A DNA stretch of 64,000 nt, from contig NC_007511.1 of assembly GCF_000012945.1 (NCBI RefSeq), positions 682,001 through 746,000 on the forward strand. Direction: 5' to 3'. The translations under genes and the position numbers were made by a program. Below, in pieces: positions 38,762-48,348 of this stretch (the stretch's first letter is position 1; each line of letters begins with the position of its first letter). The DNA comes from Burkholderia lata (lineage in GTDB: Bacteria > Pseudomonadota > Gammaproteobacteria > Burkholderiales > Burkholderiaceae). The notes beneath the pieces are model-generated. The model did no database searches, was not told the DNA's origin, and saw nothing but the letters and a program-made list of their open reading frames with translations.

Positions 38762-38843
38762 GGTTCATCGTTTCACGCTGCGGGCGAGGCCGCGGCAGTG
38801 GGTTGAAAGAGCGCTCGCGATGCGGGTGCAATCGAAGGGGTCA

Positions 38844-39356
38844 ATGATGAACAACATGTTTCCGGTGGGCATTGGGCGCTTGTGCGTCGGCAGCGCGCTG
38901 CTTTTGTGCATGCTGCTGGGCGGCTGCAAGGCGCCGCCGCTTCATCGTGGATTGACGCAGACGCAGGTCACGGCGCTCAAGTCGGCCGGCTTCCAGGAAA
39001 CCCAGCAGGGTTTCGAGTTCGGCTCGACCGGGCCGATCCTGTTCGATTTCGATCGCTACAACCTCAAGCCCGACGTGCGGCGGATCGTCGAACGGATCGG
39101 TCGCACGCTCCGGTCGGCGGGGATTAACGGGGTACGGGTCTATGGATACTCGGACCAGGAAGGCGTGGACAAGTATGACCTCGAGTTGTCCAGGCGGCGG
39201 GCGGAGGTCGTTGCGCTTGAGCTAGTCGACGTCGGGCTCGATACGAAGCGCATCGCGATCGTCGGGAAGGGGAAGAGCGATCCGGTCGGGGATAACAAGA
39301 CGCCTGGCGGGCGGGCGCAGAATCGGCGGGCGGCGATCGTGGTGTCACCGCGGTGA
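38844..39356 (+). CDS. yfiB: YfiB-type outer-membrane OmpA-like lipoprotein
   Basis: 170 aa. Lipoprotein signal with lipobox LLGGC near residue 30, then an OmpA_C peptidoglycan-binding domain (LFDFDRYNLKP, GYSDQEGVDKYDLELSRRRAEVV, GGRAQNRRAAIVV). YfiB sequesters YfiR at the outer membrane and so releases YfiN. The gene order yfiR-yfiN-yfiB equals that of the Pseudomonas module. The start has GAAGGGG upstream; an adjacent ATG at 38847 is equally possible. Confidence 0.9.
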   Translation: MMNNMFPVGIGRLCVGSALLLCMLLGGCKAPPLHRGLTQTQVTALKSAGFQETQQGFEFGSTGPILFDFDRYNLKPDVRRIVERIGRTLRSAGINGVRVYGYSDQEGVDKYDLELSRRRAEVVALELVDVGLDTKRIAIVGKGKSDPVGDNKTPGGRAQNRRAAIVVSPR

Positions 39357-39751
39357 CCGGGCGCGGTTTCTCCGGGCGGGGTGAAAGGCGCGTGCAAGCG
39401 CCAGAATTCATGCTATCGAACGCGATGATCGATAGCGCGTAGTGGTGCTGTAGCGCCAGCCGGCGCGCGTTTCCTTCCAGAGTGTTCGCACTATTCCATC
39501 GTGACAGGGGCGATGCCTCGCCCCGTACGGATCTGTCACACGTTTCATGCAGATTGTGTCGTGTTCCGCGCGTGCCGGCGCGGTGCGTCGGTATGAGCAG
39601 CCGCGCCTGGGCGGCCCGTTTTTGTATTATCGAGGGCCTGAACGGAAACGTTTGCGGGTGTCTTTCACGCGTCCGGGTTTTGTCCTACATTATCGGGGCT
39701 TCGGGCCGGTCAGCCGGCACCTGGAACCTGAGACCACAAGAAGGAACAAGA
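39357..39751 (+). other. Intergenic leader region before vgrG
   Basis: 395 bp without a convincing gene; a frame continuous with vgrG extends upstream to 39482 but lacks coding character. AT-rich patches at 39620-39632 and 39677-39698 could be promoter elements. An AAGGAAC ribosome site lies just before vgrG. Confidence 0.5.
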
Positions 39752-41890
39752 ATGAGTTTCGCTCCGAACGGGGGTATTCCCACAGGAATGGGCGGTAGTG
39801 CGCTCGGCTCGCTGAGCGCGCTCGGCGGACTCGCCGGCCCGGTTGCGTCGAGTGTCGCCGGCAGTCTCGGGCCGCTCGCGGGCCTGGCCGGGCACGTCGA
39901 CACCGTCCAGCGCGCGATGCAGCTCGCGCAGACCGGTTTTTCGCTGATGGACAAGACGCCCGGTGCGATCGCCGAGGCGATCAACGGCGCCGCGAACCCC
40001 GCGCGCCTGACCCAGCTCAACCGCTACGTGACGCTCGATACGCCGCTCGGCCCGGACGTGCTGCTGGTCAGCGCCGCCGTCGTCGACGAGCACGTGAACC
40101 GGTTGCCGGAAATCCATCTCGACCTGCTGTCGCATCGCCACGACCTGCGCCCCGAGGATCTGATCGGTCAGCAAGTGAAGATCCGGTTCGACCAGCAGGC
40201 TCGCCTGTCGACGCTGGAGCGCGTCGTCGCATCGGGCGCCGCCGACAACGACCGATACTTCGACGGCTACGTCGCGTCGTTCGACCGGGCCGGCAACCCC
40301 GGCAACGTCACGCAGTATCACCTGACGGCGGTGCCGTGGTTCTGGTTCCTGACGCGCTCGACCGACTGCCGGATCTTCCAGAACAAGACCGCGCAGGACA
40401 TCCTCACCGAGATCTTCCAGGAGCACGGCTTCTCCGATTTCGTGTTCGATATCCGGACGGCCCAGAAGCCGCTCGAATACGTCGTGATGTACCAGGAGAG
40501 CTACTTCAACTTCTGCGCGCGGCTGATGGAGCAGGAGGGGCTGGTGTGGACGCACCGCTACGAGAAGGACAAGCACATCCTGGTGATCGGCGATTCGAAC
40601 CTGCTGTTCCGCCCGATCGACGGGCTCGCGACGGTGCCGTTCGCGGCCACCGAGGCGAGCGAGGACAGCGGCATCGACCAATTGCACGAAGGCCGGCGTT
40701 TCGGCGTCGGCAAGGTCACGTTCCGCGACTTCAACCACCAGAACCCGTCGTCGCCGCTGATGCTGGTGGAGGCCGGGCCGCAGAACCTCAAGCACGCGCG
40801 GCTCGACGCGACCGAGCGGTTCGAGCACCAGTCGCTGTACGACCACGGCGACGACGGCAACCGCTACGCCCGTTTCGCGATGGAAGCCGAGGAGGCGCAG
40901 GCCCATCGTTTTACCGGCGGCGGCTACGCGTGGCGCATGACCACGGCGGGCGCCGTCACCGTGGCGAATCACCCGGTGCTCGAGAACAACCAGGAATACG
41001 TGATTCTGCAGGTGCGTCACGAAGCGGTGAACGACTACACGCAGCACAGCGCGAAGCTGCCGTACCGCAACAGCTTCGCGCTGCTGCCGAAGAAGGTGCC
41101 GTATCGCGCGCCGCGCGGCACGCCGAAGCCAGTGATTCACGGCACGCAGTCGGCGATGGTCGTCGGGCCGAAGGGCGAGGAAATCTACACGAACGGCAGC
41201 GCCGTGAAGGTGCATTTCCCGTGGGACCGGCGCGGCAAGAAGGACGGCTCCGATTCGATGTGGGTGCGCGTGTCGCAACCGTGGGCGGGCGACGGCTGGG
41301 GCGCGGCCGCGATTCCGCGCATCAAGCAGGAAGTGCTCGTGGCGTTCAACCAGGGCGATCCGGATAACCCGGTGATCGTCGGTCGCGTGTTCAATGGCGA
41401 ACAGGGCAATCCGTATCACGGCGCGGCCGGCCAGACGATGGGGATCAAGAGCCAGACGCACAAGGGGCAGGGGTCGAACGAAATCCGCATGACCGACACG
41501 AACGGCATGCAGGAATTCTTCATGCATGCGCAGAAGGACATGAATACCGTCGTCGAGAACAACGAGACGCACAAGGTGCTGGGGCCGATGCGTACCGTGC
41601 TGGTGGCGACGGGCAGCGAAGAGAAGCAGATTCCGCAGGGCAACCTGACAGAGACGATCGCCGAGAAGCGCAGCACGACCGCGACCACCGTCGAGGTGAT
41701 GACGCCGGCCAAGGATGGCGGCGGCGGCACGCAGGTCCACATGGCCGAGCGCGGCATCCTGCTGAAGGTGATGGACAGCTCGATCTCGCTCGCGCCGGAA
41801 GGCATCCGCCTCGAGCACAAGGGCTCCGTGATCCTGATGACCGACGACGGCGTGATGGTCAACGGCACGCGTATCGACCTCAACAAATAA
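39752..41890 (+). CDS. vgrG: Type VI secretion VgrG spike protein
   Basis: 712 aa. After a Gly/Ala/Ser/Leu-rich N-terminal extension of about 90 residues, the usual VgrG body begins near LTQLNRYVTLDTPLGPDVLLV. The gp27-like region follows (MYQESYFNFCARLMEQEGLVW), then the gp5/OB segment (VHFPWDRRG, WVRVSQPWAGDGWG, PRIKQEVLVAFNQGDPDNPVIVGRVFN), and a C-terminal beta-helix with DUF2345-like repeats ending GTRIDLNK. It caps the T6SS tube and carries the Rhs effector encoded downstream. No structural T6SS genes are in the window, so this is an orphan vgrG islet. Confidence 0.95.
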   Translation: MSFAPNGGIPTGMGGSALGSLSALGGLAGPVASSVAGSLGPLAGLAGHVDTVQRAMQLAQTGFSLMDKTPGAIAEAINGAANPARLTQLNRYVTLDTPLGPDVLLVSAAVVDEHVNRLPEIHLDLLSHRHDLRPEDLIGQQVKIRFDQQARLSTLERVVASGAADNDRYFDGYVASFDRAGNPGNVTQYHLTAVPWFWFLTRSTDCRIFQNKTAQDILTEIFQEHGFSDFVFDIRTAQKPLEYVVMYQESYFNFCARLMEQEGLVWTHRYEKDKHILVIGDSNLLFRPIDGLATVPFAATEASEDSGIDQLHEGRRFGVGKVTFRDFNHQNPSSPLMLVEAGPQNLKHARLDATERFEHQSLYDHGDDGNRYARFAMEAEEAQAHRFTGGGYAWRMTTAGAVTVANHPVLENNQEYVILQVRHEAVNDYTQHSAKLPYRNSFALLPKKVPYRAPRGTPKPVIHGTQSAMVVGPKGEEIYTNGSAVKVHFPWDRRGKKDGSDSMWVRVSQPWAGDGWGAAAIPRIKQEVLVAFNQGDPDNPVIVGRVFNGEQGNPYHGAAGQTMGIKSQTHKGQGSNEIRMTDTNGMQEFFMHAQKDMNTVVENNETHKVLGPMRTVLVATGSEEKQIPQGNLTETIAEKRSTTATTVEVMTPAKDGGGGTQVHMAERGILLKVMDSSISLAPEGIRLEHKGSVILMTDDGVMVNGTRIDLNK

Positions 41891-41907
41891 TACGAACGAA
41901 ACCAGCC

Positions 41908-42366
41908 ATGCACTACGCAATCCACGAAGGCACCTTCGAACTGCCGGACGCAGCGCTCGACCGCACCGTCAACATCCTGATGATGAATGCAGGCCCGGGC
42001 GGCCTCAACCTCGTGATCGCTCGCGGTCGGTTGCGCGACGGGGAGAATCTCGACGCGTTCGTCGCGCGCGAATGGGACGTGGCGTCGCGCGATGCCAGGA
42101 TGCTGACCGAGAAAGCGCGTCGGCCGGTGACGGTGGGGTCCCGTGCGGGCGTTCAGATCGATTCCACGCTTGAGCGCGATGGCAGGCTCTGGCACCAGGT
42201 GCAGACGATGTTTCCGTCGGACGACGCCGGCCGCGTGCTGGTGATGACGTTGACCAGCGCGGCACCGCTGAACGAAGAACAGCAGGCGATTGCCGAACGC
42301 ATGCTCGCCAGTTTCCAGCCGCGCGCGGCGCGGCCGTCCCTGCTCGGGCCGGGTGACGCGTCGTGA
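41908..42366 (+). CDS. Eag-type T6SS effector chaperone (DUF1795/DcrB)
   Basis: 152 aa. The pattern HEGTFELPDAALDRTVNIL, then ARGRLRDGENLDAFVAREWD, belongs to the DUF1795 (DcrB/EagR) family, chaperones that shield the N-terminal transmembrane helices of PAAR/Rhs effectors before loading on VgrG. It lies between vgrG and rhs, and its stop overlaps the rhs GTG start, matching the known partnership. No signal peptide; cytoplasmic. Confidence 0.9.
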   Translation: MHYAIHEGTFELPDAALDRTVNILMMNAGPGGLNLVIARGRLRDGENLDAFVAREWDVASRDARMLTEKARRPVTVGSRAGVQIDSTLERDGRLWHQVQTMFPSDDAGRVLVMTLTSAAPLNEEQQAIAERMLASFQPRAARPSLLGPGDAS

Positions 42367-45300
42367 GCGCGGAAAACTTCGCGGCCGCTCGCTTCGAAGA
42401 TCCGATCCAGCACACGACGTTGATGGGGGAGCTTGTCGGCACGGTCGGGTCCGTGGTCGGCGGCGCCATCGTCGGTGCGTTGGTGGCAGAGGCGATGGAG
42501 GGGCTGATCTTCGCCGGCCTCGCTGCGCTCGAGATCGGCACCGCGGGGTTGGCGACGCCGCTCGTGATTGCGATCGGTGTAGGCGTGGCGGTCGGCTCGG
42601 GCGCGCTGATGGAAGCGAGCGGCATGAACGAGGCCATCGACGACGGTGCGAAGTCGGTGGCCAATTCGCTCGTGCCACCCGTGATCAAAGGCAAGATCGC
42701 AAGCGGGTCGGGGAACGTCTACGTCAACAACAAGCCGGCTTCACGGGCGGCGAAGCCGGGCGATCTCGATACCGTTGCGTGTACCGATCATCCCGGGCCG
42801 CAGATGATTGCGGACGGATCGGGCAGCGTTTATATCAACGATCAACCTGCGGCGCGGGTCGGCGACAAGACGACGTGCGACGGGACGATTGCCGAAGGCT
42901 CGGACAACGTTTTCATCGGCGGCGGGACGCAGCGGGTGCGGGACGTGAAGTCGGCCACGCGGCTCGGGTGGCTGGGGGCTGCGCTCGGTATCGCGCTCGC
43001 GGTGTGTGGCCGCGGGAAGATGAGCTGGGGCAACTTTCTGAAGAGCAAGGTGCCGTGTATCGCGATGAATTTCGCGGCGGGTGCGTTCGGTACCTGGCTG
43101 GGTAGTCTGGCGCGGCCGTCGGCGGGGCATCCGGTTAACGTCATTACCGGCAGCAAGGTGCTCGATGGCACGGACGATACCGACTTCGTATTGCCCGGAC
43201 CGCTGCCGATCGTCTGGCAGCGTTTCTATAGCAGCCTCGATGATCGTGCAGACAGCCTGTTCGGGACGGGATGGAGCGTGCCGATCAGCGTCGAGTTGCG
43301 ACTCGCGCGTGAACATGGCGAGGTTGCGTCGATTACGTACTGGGACGAGCAGGGGCGCGAGATCGTGTTCCCGGCTGTGTCGCCGGGTGAGAGCCATTTC
43401 AGCGTGCCGGAAGGCATTTACCTGATCTGTACCGAGGGCGGCCACTATGTGGTCGAAACGGTCGACGGGGTGTATCGCGATTTCGGTCGTGCTCGTACCG
43501 ATGCGGATGGCGAGACGCTCAAGCTGTGGCGCCTCGAAGATCGCAACGGTAACTGGATCGAGGTTGAGCGAGAGGCCCGCGATGAGGTTGCGCGGCCCGT
43601 ACGGTTGCACGATAGCGCCGGTCGCTTGCTGACACTGTCCTACGACAAGTTGCATCCGCAACGTATTGCCGCGATCGAATTGACCCGTGGCGTTGACGGC
43701 GAACAACCCGACACGTTGGTGCGTTACGCGTACAGCAATGCCGGCGAGCTGGTGGCGGTTACCGATCGTAGCGGCCATATCGGGCGACGCTTTGCATACG
43801 AGCATGGACTGATGGTCCAGCACACGCTGCGTGGCGGCCTGCAGTGTTTTTACGCGTGGCAGGGTGTCGGCCGCGATGCGCGCGTCGTGCGCCACTGGAC
43901 CAACGACGGCGAAGCGTACACGTTCAACGCGGATCTCGCGCAGCGTTCGGTGACGATCACCGACCAGATCGGTCGTGTGACGCGCTGGACGTGGAACGAG
44001 GATCAACAGCCGACGAGCCATACGGATGCCGAAGGCCACGTGTGGCAGTTGGAGTGGAACGCAAAGCGGCAGTTGGTCAGCACGACCGATCCGGCGGGGA
44101 ACACGACGCGCTTCGAATATGACGAGCGTGGGCGGCAGACGCAGCGTATCGATGCGCTTGGCCAGGTTGAGCGGACCGAGTGGAACGGGTACTACGACCT
44201 GCCCGTAGCGGAAACCGATCCGGCGAATTCGCGCTGGATTTACCGTTACGACGATCTCGGCAACCTGACGATGACGCGTGATCCGGCGGGTTTTGCGACC
44301 GAGTATCACCGGGACGAGCGCGGGCTCGTGCATACGATTCGTGATGCGCGGGGTGGGTACAAATTCCTCGAGTGGAATGGCCGTGCGCAGTTGACGTCGT
44401 ATACCGATTGTTCCGGCAAGGTCACGCGGTTTGCGTATGACGCACGTGGGGCGCTCGCACGTGTGACCGATGCGGCCGGACAGTCGACCGTGTACGAAAC
44501 GGATGCGATGGGGCGGGTCACGGGGATCGGGACGGCCGATGGTGCGCGTCAGGCGTTCTTTTATGACGTGGCTGGGCGTCTTATTGAGGTTGTTGATGCG
44601 AATCAGCGCAGCACGCGGTATGAACTCAATCCGCGTGGGCTGCTGCTTTCGCGTACCGACGCGGCTAATCGCGTCGTGCGATTCGGGTACGACGATGCGT
44701 TTCGGCTTGCGAGCTTGACCAACGAAAATCGTGAGTCGTATCGCTTTCAGTATGACCGTCGCGATCTGGTGGCTGAGCAGATCGGACTTGATGGCCACAA
44801 GCGCGCATACGAATACGACGTGTGTGGCCAAGGCACGATCGTGCGGGATGGAAAGATCGAGACGCGATACGAGCGCGATGCGATCGGACGACTGACGGCG
44901 AAGCAAGCCACGCATGAGCGATGTGAATACCTGTACGACAAGGCAAGCCGAATCGCGTCGGCCGAGTTGTACACGCTGGCCGCTCGTGGTTCGTCGCTGA
45001 AGAATCGGGTCAGTCTGAAGTATGGGGCGCGCGGTGAGGTGCTCGAGGAGTACACGCCGACGGGCTGGCTTGCGCATACCTACGATGAGCTAGGTAACCG
45101 CGTCAGCACCACGATCTCGGGCGAGCGTACGATCGATTGGCTGCATTACGGTTCGGGGCACGTGCACCAGATCCGCGTTGACGGTGCTGCAGTGGCCGAC
45201 ATCGAGCGCGATGATCTGCATCGGGAAGTTCTGCGGACGCAAGGCAAGCTGACCAGTCATTTCGGGTACGACGCGGTGGGCCGTCGTGCCCGGCAACTTG

Positions 45301-46703
45301 CACAGCGAGGTCGGGCGGCGGACGAGTTGTTGGCGAAGCAATGGCAATACGATGCCGCAGGCGACGTGATCCAGAAGCGGGATCTGCGCTATGGCACGAC
45401 GAGTTATCGCTATGACGCGACGGGGCGCATTGAACAGGCGGCCGGGCCGGGATTGCCGTCCGAAGTGTTTCGCTGGGACGCGGCGGCGAACCTGGTGTCG
45501 AGCGATCACCCGGGAGGCTTCGTTGAGCACAACCGGCTCAAGATGTTCGAGGACAAGCGCTTCGAGTACGACGTATATGGAAGGCTTGTTCGCAAGTTGA
45601 GTGGGCACGGGCCGGCCAAAGAGTTGGTGCTTGAGTACGACGACTGGAACCAGTTGAAGACCGTCGTGACGAAGGACCGGCTTGGCGTCGGGACGACGCA
45701 TTTCGAATACGACGCGTTCGGCCGGCGGATTCGGAAGCTCAATGGGGGTTACGCGAGTACGGATTTCCTGTGGGACGGCATGCGGCTCGTGCAGGAGACG
45801 TACCACGACCGTCAGGGCGAGGAAGCGCTGACGTACTTGTATGAGTCCAACAGCTATGTGCCGCTGGCGCGGATCGACCAGGGTAAGGTGGCGGCTAACG
45901 ACGCCAATGCGCGGGATGCGGTCTACTATTTCCACAACGACGTGTCGGGGTTGCCGGAGGAACTGACTAACGCTGAAGGCGAGTTGATTTGGCAGGCTCG
46001 ATACAAGGTATGGGGCAACGCGGTGCAGGAGGAGTGGATTGCGCGGACTTCGCAGCAATCGGTGCCGGAATGGGGCGAGGTGCAATTGGCTTCTGCAACA
46101 CCTGCCCACGTGCCACGGCCGCAGAACCTGCGTTTCCAAGGGCAATACCTGGATCGGGAAACCGGGCTGCACTACAACACGTTCCGGTTCTATGATCCGG
46201 ACATCGGACGCTTCATTAATCCGGATCCGATTGGCCTGAGTGGCGGGCATAATCTTTATGCGTATGCTGAGAGTCCACTGATATGGATTGATCCGTGGGG
46301 ATGGTGCCGACGGGGTAACCAAGCGACTAAGAACCACATGGATGGAGTCAGAGATCAGTATCTTGCGGATAATCCAACTGATCGACACGTTGCAGGCGGA
46401 CGTAACGCTCTCACAGGAGGGGAGCGCCCAGAGACCTATTTGCCACCATTAAGTGGAAATGGGCGAAAGGGTAGTTCCTATACAGACATGACGTTCACAG
46501 ATTCTCAAGGCAATCCTGTCTATATCCAGACAGTAGATAAGGGTTCAGTGAACGGGATGTCTCAACGGGAGTGGACGAACGCTAATCGCATCACTCAACA
46601 GGATCCGAGTGCGATTGTCATCACGGTTGTTAAGGGATCAACCTTGCAACCGGGAGACTTGAATACGGCGACGATGACGCCTGGAACTGTCACTACCCGA
46701 TAA
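42363..46703 (+). CDS. Rhs T6SS effector with prePAAR, PAAR and C-terminal toxin
   Basis: 1446 aa, GTG start overlapping the chaperone stop. In order: prePAAR motif AARFEDPIQH (residues 8-17), two hydrophobic helices (about 20-85), a PAAR domain (about 97-195), a long Rhs/YD-repeat shell (about 250-1310), the core-ending motif RFINPDPIGLSGGHNLYAYAE with DPWGW, then a toxin of about 125 residues. The tip has GRKGSSYTDMTF, VYIQTVDKGS and MSQREWTNANRI, a pattern seen in Rhs and pyocin tips and suggestive of a PD-(D/E)xK-like nuclease. GC content falls clearly in the last 400 bp, indicating tip replacement. Confidence 0.93.
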   Translation: MSAENFAAARFEDPIQHTTLMGELVGTVGSVVGGAIVGALVAEAMEGLIFAGLAALEIGTAGLATPLVIAIGVGVAVGSGALMEASGMNEAIDDGAKSVANSLVPPVIKGKIASGSGNVYVNNKPASRAAKPGDLDTVACTDHPGPQMIADGSGSVYINDQPAARVGDKTTCDGTIAEGSDNVFIGGGTQRVRDVKSATRLGWLGAALGIALAVCGRGKMSWGNFLKSKVPCIAMNFAAGAFGTWLGSLARPSAGHPVNVITGSKVLDGTDDTDFVLPGPLPIVWQRFYSSLDDRADSLFGTGWSVPISVELRLAREHGEVASITYWDEQGREIVFPAVSPGESHFSVPEGIYLICTEGGHYVVETVDGVYRDFGRARTDADGETLKLWRLEDRNGNWIEVEREARDEVARPVRLHDSAGRLLTLSYDKLHPQRIAAIELTRGVDGEQPDTLVRYAYSNAGELVAVTDRSGHIGRRFAYEHGLMVQHTLRGGLQCFYAWQGVGRDARVVRHWTNDGEAYTFNADLAQRSVTITDQIGRVTRWTWNEDQQPTSHTDAEGHVWQLEWNAKRQLVSTTDPAGNTTRFEYDERGRQTQRIDALGQVERTEWNGYYDLPVAETDPANSRWIYRYDDLGNLTMTRDPAGFATEYHRDERGLVHTIRDARGGYKFLEWNGRAQLTSYTDCSGKVTRFAYDARGALARVTDAAGQSTVYETDAMGRVTGIGTADGARQAFFYDVAGRLIEVVDANQRSTRYELNPRGLLLSRTDAANRVVRFGYDDAFRLASLTNENRESYRFQYDRRDLVAEQIGLDGHKRAYEYDVCGQGTIVRDGKIETRYERDAIGRLTAKQATHERCEYLYDKASRIASAELYTLAARGSSLKNRVSLKYGARGEVLEEYTPTGWLAHTYDELGNRVSTTISGERTIDWLHYGSGHVHQIRVDGAAVADIERDDLHREVLRTQGKLTSHFGYDAVGRRARQLAQRGRAADELLAKQWQYDAAGDVIQKRDLRYGTTSYRYDATGRIEQAAGPGLPSEVFRWDAAANLVSSDHPGGFVEHNRLKMFEDKRFEYDVYGRLVRKLSGHGPAKELVLEYDDWNQLKTVVTKDRLGVGTTHFEYDAFGRRIRKLNGGYASTDFLWDGMRLVQETYHDRQGEEALTYLYESNSYVPLARIDQGKVAANDANARDAVYYFHNDVSGLPEELTNAEGELIWQARYKVWGNAVQEEWIARTSQQSVPEWGEVQLASATPAHVPRPQNLRFQGQYLDRETGLHYNTFRFYDPDIGRFINPDPIGLSGGHNLYAYAESPLIWIDPWGWCRRGNQATKNHMDGVRDQYLADNPTDRHVAGGRNALTGGERPETYLPPLSGNGRKGSSYTDMTFTDSQGNPVYIQTVDKGSVNGMSQREWTNANRITQQDPSAIVITVVKGSTLQPGDLNTATMTPGTVTTR

Positions 46704-46719
46704 AAGAAAGGAGTAAGTT

Positions 46720-47316
46720 TTGGCCACTAAGATGCCGACGTTGCAGACCTTTATGACCAGTGTTGATGAAGCAGTGTTTTCAGATTTACTGAAAGCGCAT
46801 ATTCCTCATGTCAAATTTATTGATTCGTATATTTGGAATTCACCCATTCCTCCTGTGCATGACAGCATGGCCGAGTGTCATGGACAGTCATTCTCCGATG
46901 TCGTGATTCTCGATGAGGCGATTTGCACTGTGGAGCGCTATACGCGTGAATTTGTTGCTCCTCATCCGGGCGGGTCGGGCTATATCGGGTCTATGGAGGG
47001 GCCTGGGGCAATTCAGTTCCTACGGTCGCATGAGGCCAAATATGCACCAGGTAGCCTACGGGATGGCCGCTTAGCGGCGTCCTATGACCCCGAAACAGAT
47101 GAGGCAACGGACGAGTTTGTTAAGGTGGTCTGGAAAGTATTCAAGAAGTTTGCAGTAAAGACATACTTGATCGATCGCGAGACTGGCGCTGTCAGAGAGA
47201 AGCCGGAAACCCGATTCTTCGCGGGGCCGGATGCTGCGGCGAAGTTCGATGGTTCCAATGGGAATTATCTAACTAATAACACGCTAGCCTATTTCGTGGC
47301 AAAATCGTCAAAGTGA
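46720..47316 (+). CDS. Probable immunity protein for the Rhs toxin
   Basis: 198 aa, TTG start chosen because AAAGGAG ends 6-7 bp upstream; an ATG four codons later is too far from it. No signal peptide, hence cytoplasmic, as expected for neutralising a nuclease. I do not recognise the family. The gene begins 16 bp after the rhs stop and shares its low GC content and unusual codon use, the standard position of the cognate immunity gene. The role is inferred from this position alone. Confidence 0.75.
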   Translation: MATKMPTLQTFMTSVDEAVFSDLLKAHIPHVKFIDSYIWNSPIPPVHDSMAECHGQSFSDVVILDEAICTVERYTREFVAPHPGGSGYIGSMEGPGAIQFLRSHEAKYAPGSLRDGRLAASYDPETDEATDEFVKVVWKVFKKFAVKTYLIDRETGAVREKPETRFFAGPDAAAKFDGSNGNYLTNNTLAYFVAKSSK

Positions 47317-47359
47317 ATTGCGTGTTCGAAGCGCTTGAAAAATAAAGCGCGGGCGATCA

Positions 47360-47557
47360 ATGAAATTTCAGGCCACGTACGAGCGCGATGCAGTCGTATG
47401 GCTTCCGTTGCGAACGCCATTCTTTCTCGCTGCGCTCGATTCGTGGGCGTTTAATATTTCCCCGGAAGATGAAATTAAAGTAGAGGAATTCGAGAGAAGT
47501 CTGGGAGGTTGCCGTGCTGCATCAAAATTAAACCTATATTTCGCATGTGGTAAATAA
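47360..47557 (+). CDS. Small hypothetical protein in the immunity region
   Basis: 65 aa, weak ribosome site. Sequence not recognised; the middle (PEDEIKVEEFERSLGG) looks like a real helical segment. It could be the remnant of an older immunity gene displaced by the current tip. The surrounding 47317-47721 is low-GC and otherwise empty; other short frames there on both strands have no support. Confidence 0.35.
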   Translation: MKFQATYERDAVVWLPLRTPFFLAALDSWAFNISPEDEIKVEEFERSLGGCRAASKLNLYFACGK

Positions 47558-47721
47558 TCGCGGCAACCGGGGCGAGGCTCTGTCGTATCCCTTGAGGAAA
47601 AATACACCATCGCTCGGAATGGCTATCTCGATCTGTTTCGAGAGGGGTAGTGCCTCCCATTCGGGATGGTTAAATTCCGCAGGATGCGAGTGCATTGCGC
47701 GAAGTCGCGCACTGTGCGGCC

Positions 47722-48348
47722 TCACCAACCAATATTGCAAGACGACCGCGACGTCCCCGCACCGCCGGTAGCCGTGCACTTCGTCCCCGCGCCGTTGTCA
47801 TAGAACGTCCGCGTCTCCGGTTGCGGCACCGAAGGATCGAATGGATTCGGCGCGCCATGCGGGCCGCGCGGAGCATCGTAAGGCCGCTGCGGCGCATACG
47901 AGCCGCCACTACCAGCCGGCCTTGAGCCGTTAGCGCGCAGATACTCATTCCAGTTCTCCGCGCGCTGTTCATATCCAGGCACCGCGCGACCAAAGCTGTC
48001 GCTCCCACCCGCACCAAGCGCGACGCGATTCGCGGGCAATACAAAATCAGCCTCGTGCTCAACCGAAGGCGTCGGCACCACAAGCGCATCACCCGTCACC
48101 CTCAACGGCCGCGTATCCGGCGTATCGAACGGGCTGCGCTCCACCGGCGCCGCGTACTCCAGGCGACCATGGCCCATACGTGCCGCATGCCCGTCATCCC
48201 GAGCAGCAGCCCTACGCTCCGACCGAAACACATTGGCGCCCGCCGACCGATCGGCCAACGAATCGCGCCCGGAAGCATCGACAGCAGAAACAGAAAGCGC
48301 ACACGCGATCGCGGCGGCGGTGGAAGAAAAGCGGGGGAGGTGATTCAT
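47722..48348 (-). CDS. Exported hypothetical protein, Pro/Gly/Ala-rich
   Basis: 208 aa from the ATG at 48348, which has a GGAAC ribosome site. An N-terminal signal segment (RFSSTAAAIACALSVSAVDA) predicts export. The remainder is low complexity, rich in Arg, Gly, Ala and Pro, with a C-terminal pair of cysteines (TKCTATGG and SSCNIGW) that may form a disulfide. I do not recognise a domain. It borders the T6SS islet but has normal high GC, so it probably marks the return to the backbone. Confidence 0.65.
   Translation of the reverse strand: MNHLPRFSSTAAAIACALSVSAVDASGRDSLADRSAGANVFRSERRAAARDDGHAARMGHGRLEYAAPVERSPFDTPDTRPLRVTGDALVVPTPSVEHEADFVLPANRVALGAGGSDSFGRAVPGYEQRAENWNEYLRANGSRPAGSGGSYAPQRPYDAPRGPHGAPNPFDPSVPQPETRTFYDNGAGTKCTATGGAGTSRSSCNIGW

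Noticed and set aside
43900..46300. Repetitive DNA or separate genes within the Rhs region
   Set aside because: Periodicity is that of the YD peptide repeats inside one continuous 1446-codon frame.
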